From positions 1 through 45,116 of the forward strand of contig CAMDCH010000001.1 in the NCBI GenBank assembly GCA_945889655.1: a DNA stretch of 45,116 bases, written 5' to 3'. Each line of letters opens with the position of its first letter. The first letter of the stretch is position 1. This document shows positions 39,862-45,116 of this stretch, piece after piece. A program made the translations under genes and the position numbers. The notes beneath the pieces were generated by a model. That model saw only the letters and a list, made by a program, of their open reading frames with translations. It was not told the origin of the DNA and did no database searches. Origin of the DNA: SHZT01 sp945889655 (GTDB taxonomy: Bacteria; Gemmatimonadota; Gemmatimonadetes; Gemmatimonadales; GWC2-71-9).

Positions 39862-40470
39862 TCAGCCTCCTTTTGCGGGATCCGCGGGGGCCGGTGCCAG
39901 CTTCTCCAGTACGGCCGCGAGATCCACGTACGACGTGGGATCGACTTCACGGAATGGAATCATCTTGTGCGCGATCTTGCCTTCCTTGTCGATTACGAAG
40001 AGCATGCGTGATGCCGTCGGCCGGCCGGCGTTGGCGCCGTAAGCCTTGGCGGTCGTCAGTGGACCCGCTGCATCGCTCGCCATGAGGAACTGGAACTGGT
40101 CGTCCTTCGCCCACGCCGCCAGCGTATCCGCGGGATCAACGCTGATGGCGATCAGGACGATGTCCTGGCCGGCGTGAAAGAGCTTGGAGTACTGGTCGCG
40201 GTACGAGTGCATTTGGATCGTGCAGCCGCGGGTCCGCGCCTTGGGGAAGAAAGCCAGGATCACCGTCTTGCCGCGGAAATCGCTGAGCTTGACGGGATTC
40301 TGGAGTACGCCGTAGCGCGTCGCCGCCGGAAGGGTGAAGTCCGGCGCCATGGTCCCGATCTCGGGAGTCACCGGTGGCGCAGGCGCGGGGGCCACGGCAG
40401 CCGGCTGCTGCGCCGAGAGGGACGTGGTGACGGCGAGCGCCAGCAGAGAACCAACGAACAGTTTTTTCAT
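39862..40470 (-). CDS. exported AhpC/TSA-family peroxiredoxin (Cys form)
   Basis: This 202-aa protein has a signal peptide (ending TTSLSAQQ), an Ala/Pro linker, MAPDFTLPAATRYGVLQNPVKLSDFRGKTV and the peroxidatic Cys83 in KARTRGCTIQMHSYRDQY. DDQFQFLMASDA follows. It reduces peroxides with a thiol donor, possibly the TlpA/CcdA system seen at 34264-35560 (inference). It is the first gene of a two-gene operon with the UGA-containing paralog, whose start lies two nt after this stop. No second conserved Cys is visible, so it is 1-Cys-like. Confidence 0.92.
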   Translation of the reverse strand: MKKLFVGSLLALAVTTSLSAQQPAAVAPAPAPPVTPEIGTMAPDFTLPAATRYGVLQNPVKLSDFRGKTVILAFFPKARTRGCTIQMHSYRDQYSKLFHAGQDIVLIAISVDPADTLAAWAKDDQFQFLMASDAAGPLTTAKAYGANAGRPTASRMLFVIDKEGKIAHKMIPFREVDPTSYVDLAAVLEKLAPAPADPAKGG

Positions 40471-40525
40471 GACCGCTCCTGAACTCTGGGAGGATATCTG
40501 ATTATACGCCGCGCGCGCGGCAGCG

Positions 40526-41227
40526 TCAGGGCTCGGCGCGGACGAGCTTCATTCCCGGTGTGACGACCTGTGCCACCTGGTGGTCGCTCTTCCCCACGTA
40601 GTACCGAACCGTGCTGCGGCCCAGCGTGACGTTCGTGACCCAGGTGTCCGTACCTTTGACGACCTCGGATCCTGAGACGGCCACGTCCATCGGTATCGGG
40701 CCGCCTGCCTCATAGATGTAGACCATGACCCGGCCGGTGTATCCGGCGGCGAGCGGGAGCGCGCCGATGAGGACGTCGAGCATGTTCGAATCGAACATCT
40801 CCTGCTTGATCTCCTGGTTCACCGGCCGCGGGTGACCGGCGTCGTTGAGCTCGCCGGTCACGCGGGTCTTATCGAAATCGATGCGTAGCTCGCGGTGTGC
40901 CGAGTAGGAGCTGTGGTGCCGGGGAGTGAGCGTGGCCGCGTCGGCGATGGCCGAGTCGAGGATGATGCCGGTGGGCCCCGAGATGCTCTGGATGCGGATG
41001 ATCGCGGGCTGGCCCTGGGCGTCGCGGCCCTTCACGACCTGGTCGTCGAGCACTCCGAGCGTGTCGCCCTGGATGGAAACCATCCGGAAGACGTGATGGT
41101 ATGGGCTCACCTGTGTCGCCTGCAGCTTCGCGAGCGGAGGCGGTGGTGCGGGAGGAGCCATGCTGGGAGCCTGCGCACCGAGCGGCGCTGCGATCAGCAC
41201 CGTGAGTATCAGCGGCTGTTTCAGCAT
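40526..41227 (-). CDS. exported protein of unknown function (DUF3108-like)
   Basis: This 233-aa protein has a signal peptide (ending PLGAQA) and a beta-rich body: YHHVFRMVSIQGDTLGVLDDQV, ILDSAIADAATLTPRHHSSY and YYVGKSDHQVAQVVTPGMKLV. The pattern resembles DUF3108/LolA-type proteins that are thought to bind lipids. The call is weak. It begins two nt after the Mo-oxidoreductase stop and is probably in the same operon. Confidence 0.65.
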   Translation of the reverse strand: MLKQPLILTVLIAAPLGAQAPSMAPPAPPPPLAKLQATQVSPYHHVFRMVSIQGDTLGVLDDQVVKGRDAQGQPAIIRIQSISGPTGIILDSAIADAATLTPRHHSSYSAHRELRIDFDKTRVTGELNDAGHPRPVNQEIKQEMFDSNMLDVLIGALPLAAGYTGRVMVYIYEAGGPIPMDVAVSGSEVVKGTDTWVTNVTLGRSTVRYYVGKSDHQVAQVVTPGMKLVRAEP

Positions 41228-41229
41228 TT

Positions 41230-44082
41230 TCAGCGTCCTTCGTGTCTCAGGTTGTACGCATCTCTCGTCGGGCGCAACGGACGGAGCAGCCAGTAGGGCC
41301 GCCGGGTGCCGTCAGGGCCGGGGGCAGGGCGCGCCATCGCCAGCCACTGCTTGTAAATCTCGTGAGACTTGGCTGTATCTGCATAGATGTCAGCTTCACG
41401 GTCGCTCTCCGCGGCGCGCTCTACCCGAACGGCTTGGTGCCACGCATGCTGGCCGGAGATGGGATCGGGGTGCACCGGGAACGTGAGGTTCTGGTGTACG
41501 CCTGCGTCGTGCCACCAGACGCGGGAAGAATCCGGGTCCTTTGACGCCCACGGTTCTACCCCGTATTCACGGCGCATTAGCCAGCCGGTCCCGGACCGCT
41601 CGAGGCGCACCTTGGCCGAAGCCCATCGGTCGGTGTTTTCATCCTCGGTCGTCCGCCAGCGGCCCATGTGGTGCGAGCAGGCGACCACGCCCGGCTGGAT
41701 TCCCTCGGTGACCCACGCGCGGGTGACGAAGTAGCCGATCTCCGTGGTGACGCGAAGCAGGTCCCCGGTGTCCGCGCCGATCCGCGCTGCATCGCCGGGG
41801 CTCAGCCAGAGCGGGTTCGAGTGCGCGATTTCGTTCAGCCATTTTGCGTTCCCGGTGCGCGTATGTACCAGGACTGGAAGCCGGAACGTGGGCACGAGGC
41901 ACATCTCGCCACGCGCGGCGTCCAGCTTCCGGGGCGCCACGTGGCTCGGCTCGTACGTCGGGATGGCGTACTCGGGCCACCCCCACTCGGCGAGCGTGGG
42001 CGAATAGAACTCGAGTTTCCCGCTCGGCGTGGCGAACCCGCGGCGCACCACGCCGTCCACCACGACCCCAGCATGGCGCCGGCCTGACGCATCGCCTTGC
42101 GGCAGGGGGCGCGGTGCCACGTTCGGGTCAGCGGCGGCAGGGGCGCTCGAAAAGACCGTGCCTGTAATTGGCGCAACCACAACGTCCTTCAGCTCCGCTT
42201 CGGGAACCTGCTCCTCATACGCCCGGTAGGGCTGCGTAGCGATTTCGAAGGCACCAACCCGCCGCATGTACTCGAGCGCGGGGAGGCCCTCCTTCGCGGC
42301 CGCCTCGGGGAGACCGGGCACGGCGTGTTCGAAGATCCACCGGTAGTACTCGTCAATCGTGATCTTCTCGCCCGCGCGCCAGGGTGACTCGAAGTGCTTG
42401 CGAATGCCCAGCGCCCCGTCGGGATCAATGCGCCACGATAGCTCGATCCAGAACTCGTTCTCTTCCCACACCTCGCCCGGATTCACCTCGCGCGTGTCGC
42501 TGATCTTGTGACCGCGGCGCTCCTCGAACGCGCGCTTCACCGGCTGGCGGAAGCCGAGCCACTGCGCGGCGTGCGTCTCATAGGAGTGGAGGTCGTGCCG
42601 CTCACCGCCCAGGCCCATCGGGAGGACATAGTCTGCCAGCCACGCCGTCTCGCTCCACACGGGCGTGAGCGCCGCGTGGCAGCCAATCAGCGATTCATCC
42701 TGGAGAACGTCGATCCAGGTAAATCCGTCGGGGTTGGTCCACACCGGGTTGTAGACCCGGGTGAAATACATCGCCAGCTTGCCGCGGCCTTCCTTGAGGA
42801 AGTGCGGCAGCAGGAACGACATCTCGAAGAACGCGAGCGGGTATTCCTTCGGCCACGTCAGCTCGTTCCACTTGTCCGGGTGCGCCGGCATCGTGTGGTG
42901 GCGGGGCACGAACTTGTTGGTGCGATTCGGGATCGTGCCGCCAGGCGTGCCAACGCTGCCGGTGAGCACGTTGAGAAAAAAGATTGTCCGCGCGGTCATC
43001 CAGCCGTGGAGACCGCCGGCCGATGAGGCGCGCCAGTTATGCGCCGCGAGCGCGGCGCCCGCCGTAGCTATGATGCGCGCCATCTCCACGATCGAAGCCG
43101 CAGAAACACCAGACTCCGCTGACGCAAACTCTGGCGTATAGCTCTCGTAGAGCCGTTCGAGCTCCTGTTCGAACGCGTCGAATGTGGGCTCACGTTCGGG
43201 GTGGATGGTGCGGAGGTACTGCTCCCAGTTCACCCAGCGGCGCACGAACTCCCGGTCGTAGCGCCGCTCGCGAATCAGGATGTTCGCCACCGCGAGCAGG
43301 ACCGCGGGCTCACTCCCCGGTCGCGTGGGCAGCCAGAGGTCGGCGTGCGTGGCGGTATTGGAGAGCCGCGGATCGAGTACGATGATCTTCGCGCCCGACG
43401 TCTTGCCTTCCATGATCCGCTGCGCGTGCGGGTTGAAGTAGTGGCCGCTCTCGAGATGCGCGCTGATCAGCAGGATGACGCGGGCATTGGCGTAGTCGGG
43501 GCTGGGGCGGTCGGTTCCCATCCAGAAGGCGTAGCCGGCGCGCGCGCCCGACGAGCAGATGTTGGTGTGCGAGTTGTGGCCGTCCACGCCCCACGCGGCG
43601 AGCACGCGCTCCGTGAAGCCGTCTTCGCCTGGCCGGCCGACGTGATACATGACCTCGTTCCGGCGGTCTTCGAGGATCGCCTGGCGGATGCGGCTCGCCA
43701 TGTCGTCGAGCGCCGAGTCCCATGTGACACGTTGCCATGTGCCGCCGCCCCGTTTGCCCACCCGCTTCATCGGGTAGAGGATGCGCTCGGGATCGTTGGT
43801 CTGATTGATGGTGGCAGGACCCTTGGCGCAGTTGCGGCCGCGGCTGCCCGGGTGGAGCGGGTTGCCCTCGAACTTCCGGATCTCGCCGGTCTCCTTGTCC
43901 ACGTACGCCAGGAGACCGCACGCCGATTCGCAGTTGAAGCAGGTGGTGGGGTGCAGTGAGTAGTGGTGCTCTTCCCGTTTCGGCCACGCGCGCGAATCCA
44001 GCTCCACCACGTCGTCCCACTTCTCGCGGGGTGGGTAGGGCGCGAGGCCGGGTTGCATGGGGGGCTTGGGGTCGGCGCTCAC
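41230..44082 (-). CDS. molybdopterin-dependent oxidoreductase catalytic subunit
   Basis: This protein of about 950 aa belongs to the DMSO-reductase superfamily. It has an N-terminal [4Fe-4S] motif TTCFNCESACG with a fourth Cys in GRNCAKGPAT, the MGD-binding region WGVDGHNSHTNICSSGARAGYAFW, and IIVLDPRLSNTATHADLWLP. A C-terminal MGD domain includes LRVTTEIGYFVTRAWVTEG. The Mo ligand is probably the Cys or Ser of NICSSGA. GTG 44082 has GGAG about 6 nt upstream. No Tat signal is seen, so the subunit is probably on the cytoplasmic side or exported with a partner. It pairs with NrfD upstream. The substrate is unknown; the family resembles polysulfide/thiosulfate-reductase-like or alternative-complex-type enzymes. 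Confidence 0.9.
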   Translation of the reverse strand: MSADPKPPMQPGLAPYPPREKWDDVVELDSRAWPKREEHHYSLHPTTCFNCESACGLLAYVDKETGEIRKFEGNPLHPGSRGRNCAKGPATINQTNDPERILYPMKRVGKRGGGTWQRVTWDSALDDMASRIRQAILEDRRNEVMYHVGRPGEDGFTERVLAAWGVDGHNSHTNICSSGARAGYAFWMGTDRPSPDYANARVILLISAHLESGHYFNPHAQRIMEGKTSGAKIIVLDPRLSNTATHADLWLPTRPGSEPAVLLAVANILIRERRYDREFVRRWVNWEQYLRTIHPEREPTFDAFEQELERLYESYTPEFASAESGVSAASIVEMARIIATAGAALAAHNWRASSAGGLHGWMTARTIFFLNVLTGSVGTPGGTIPNRTNKFVPRHHTMPAHPDKWNELTWPKEYPLAFFEMSFLLPHFLKEGRGKLAMYFTRVYNPVWTNPDGFTWIDVLQDESLIGCHAALTPVWSETAWLADYVLPMGLGGERHDLHSYETHAAQWLGFRQPVKRAFEERRGHKISDTREVNPGEVWEENEFWIELSWRIDPDGALGIRKHFESPWRAGEKITIDEYYRWIFEHAVPGLPEAAAKEGLPALEYMRRVGAFEIATQPYRAYEEQVPEAELKDVVVAPITGTVFSSAPAAADPNVAPRPLPQGDASGRRHAGVVVDGVVRRGFATPSGKLEFYSPTLAEWGWPEYAIPTYEPSHVAPRKLDAARGEMCLVPTFRLPVLVHTRTGNAKWLNEIAHSNPLWLSPGDAARIGADTGDLLRVTTEIGYFVTRAWVTEGIQPGVVACSHHMGRWRTTEDENTDRWASAKVRLERSGTGWLMRREYGVEPWASKDPDSSRVWWHDAGVHQNLTFPVHPDPISGQHAWHQAVRVERAAESDREADIYADTAKSHEIYKQWLAMARPAPGPDGTRRPYWLLRPLRPTRDAYNLRHEGR

Positions 44083-44097
44083 GAGAAGCTCCGGCGG

Positions 44098-44170
44098 TGC
44101 TCGGTTCTCGGTTCTCGGTGCTCGATTGACTCCGGAGCAGCGAACACCGAGCACCGAGCACCGAAAACCG
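44098..44170. repeat. palindromic heptamer array (TCGGTTC / ACCGAGC type)
   Basis: About three copies of a TCGGTTC/TCGGTGC heptamer (44103-44127) are followed by a 20-nt spacer and three inverted ACCGAGC copies (44148-44170). It fills the gap between the NrfD stop and the Mo-subunit start. Confidence 0.88.
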
Positions 44171-44173
44171 TAT

Positions 44174-45116
44174 TCATGAAATCGGTACCGATTGTCCCGA
44201 CATCACGAACGCGTGCTCGTATCCGAGCAATCCGGCAAGCGCGAGAATGGCCGCGAAGGGTTCGACGGTCACCGAGCCGAAGAGGAGTATGGTGAGCGGG
44301 ACGAGCATCCCCCCGACCACCGAGAGCCAGAACAGCCCGGCGTAACGGCCTCTCAGCATGACCCGCGCGGCGGCGGCGGCGTTGGCCGACGAGTGGCGCG
44401 TGCCTACCTCTCCCACCATCAGAGCCAGCAGGTGCGCCCCCACCGACCACGCGAGCGCGCCGGCGAGGTACGACGCCTCGGCGCGGGTTCTTGGCAGGAA
44501 CGTGGCCGCGAGGAGCAGGATCCCGCTGCCCGCAATCACCATCTGAAACGCGAGCTGGATGCCGACGAGGGGACTCTGCCAGAGGTCGCGCGCTTCACAC
44601 TGCCCGAACAGGAACGCGGTGTAGACCGCCGTCCCGAGTGCGAGGACGCACACGGCAGCGGCAAAGCCCGGGTTCGGGGTGCTCCCCCGCATCGCTGCCA
44701 GCAGCCAGATGAACAGGACGGCGCCGTACGCCGTGATGATGAAGGCGCCGCGGGTGAGCCACGAGCGCCACTGCGGCTTGATGAGAATGAACCAGAAGCG
44801 AGCCGGCCGCTTGAGGTCCGCGATCAGCAGCACGCCGGTGGCGAGCAGCGCGATCATGGCGAGCGCGGGCGCGAGCGTGGTGAAGATGCCGCCGGTCGAG
44901 ACGCCCAGCAGCATCGGTGCGGCCGCGACAAACGCGATCCCCGCCGCAAGCGACTTGGTCCAGAGATAGGCCGAGACCTTCCAGCGCCAGGTGATGGGGT
45001 GGGAGACGTCGTAGGCAACACGGGCGTCGGGTTGGCGGGTTGGCGGGTTGGCGGGTTTTCCAGTACCACCCGCCTGCCCGCCCCCCCACCTACCCGCCGC
45101 GTTGTCCGTCGCCGTT
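44174..45116 (-). CDS. nrfD: NrfD/PsrC-like membrane subunit, partial at window edge
   Basis: This frame ends at 44174 and stays open to the right edge. It has VAYDVSHPITWRWKVSAYLWTKSLAAG, then about seven further helices (for example LLATGVLLIADLKRPARFWFI and LFGQCEARDLWQSPLVGIQLA). NrfD-type subunits anchor Mo-enzymes and pass electrons to or from quinones. The internal ATG at 44914 would lose the first conserved helix, so the real start lies upstream. The segment before residue VAYDVS is Gly/Pro-rich and encoded by octamer repeats; an iron-sulfur domain may be fused further upstream, outside the window. Confidence 0.85.
   Translation of the reverse strand, partial: TATDNAAGRWGGGQAGGTGKPANPPTRQPDARVAYDVSHPITWRWKVSAYLWTKSLAAGIAFVAAAPMLLGVSTGGIFTTLAPALAMIALLATGVLLIADLKRPARFWFILIKPQWRSWLTRGAFIITAYGAVLFIWLLAAMRGSTPNPGFAAAVCVLALGTAVYTAFLFGQCEARDLWQSPLVGIQLAFQMVIAGSGILLLAATFLPRTRAEASYLAGALAWSVGAHLLALMVGEVGTRHSSANAAAAARVMLRGRYAGLFWLSVVGGMLVPLTILLFGSVTVEPFAAILALAGLLGYEHAFVMSGQSVPIS
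45031..45100. repeat. inverted octamer array inside the NrfD frame
   Basis: Three GTTGGCGG copies (45031-45054) are followed by a short spacer and inverted CCCGCCTG/CCTACCCGCC copies. The same unit is at 3196-3229. It is translated as PANPPTRQ in the NrfD frame. Confidence 0.82.

Overview
This looks like the chromosome of a high-GC, Gram-negative bacterium, most likely a Gemmatimonadota member (soil or sediment type, possibly a metagenome assembly). The reasons are two orphan ADOP-type FtsX/MacB permeases, a PknB-type kinase N-lobe with the typical Gemmatimonadota opening, many exported beta-propeller proteins and lipoproteins, an ATP synthase F0 operon with signal-peptide-bearing a and b subunits, and a Mo-oxidoreductase/NrfD pair. 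The assignment is inference; there is no rRNA in the window.

Layout. 145-4588: a lipoprotein solute-binding protein, a histidine kinase and a sigma-54 response regulator in one overlapping operon. 4652-6061: a PQQ-type sugar dehydrogenase (minus). 6125-12557: a decayed chromosomal integron. It has the 3' end of an integron integrase (intI), an attI-like insertion point at 6460, and a series of about 144-bp attC sites separating small cassettes (membrane peptide, HicB/HicA, DUF4160/DUF2442, lipoprotein, frameshifted membrane gene, globin plus basic protein, SRPBCC/ArsR, ASCH). An IS481-type transposase remnant has destroyed half of one attC. More attC half-sites lie at 15979 and, very degenerate, at 22463. 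12891-15617: beta-propeller lipoprotein, outer-membrane-like protein and rsmD. 16090-18497: rhodanese, DoxX, membrane protein, LysM and lipoprotein genes. 18572-22409 (minus): cytochrome c/Vgb-like propeller and ADOP permease 1. 22554-26786: M23 peptidase, creatininase-family protein, cyclase and small membrane proteins. 26987-29064: TPR lipoprotein facing a MoxR ATPase. 29214-32537: atpZ-atpI-atpB-atpE-atpF-atpH without the rest of F1. 32674-35560: beta-hydroxyacid dehydrogenase, a Phd/VapC pair, CcdA and a TlpA-like thioredoxin. 35668-39199: ADOP permease 2, a retropepsin-like protein and a kinase fragment truncated at a dispersed repeat. 39294-40470: two paralogous peroxiredoxins. 40526-45116: exported protein, molybdopterin oxidoreductase and NrfD subunit (runs off the right edge).

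The two strongest discoveries are these. (1) The downstream peroxiredoxin gene has an in-frame UGA exactly where its neighbouring paralog has the peroxidatic cysteine. The reading frame continues intact, and a hairpin of bacterial SECIS type lies 14 nt downstream, so this is a probable selenoprotein. (2) The degenerate integron is arranged with the intI 3' end facing the cassettes (reverse orientation), and each of the first cassettes has left and right ends that match each other.

The window is also rich in short tandem repeats: heptamers (GTRAGAA, GGTGCGA and CCGAGCA types) and an octamer (CCCGCCTA type). Several are arranged as inverted arrays around terminator-like hairpins between genes. 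One composite copy sits at the breakpoint of the truncated kinase, and the octamer is read as protein in two genes.
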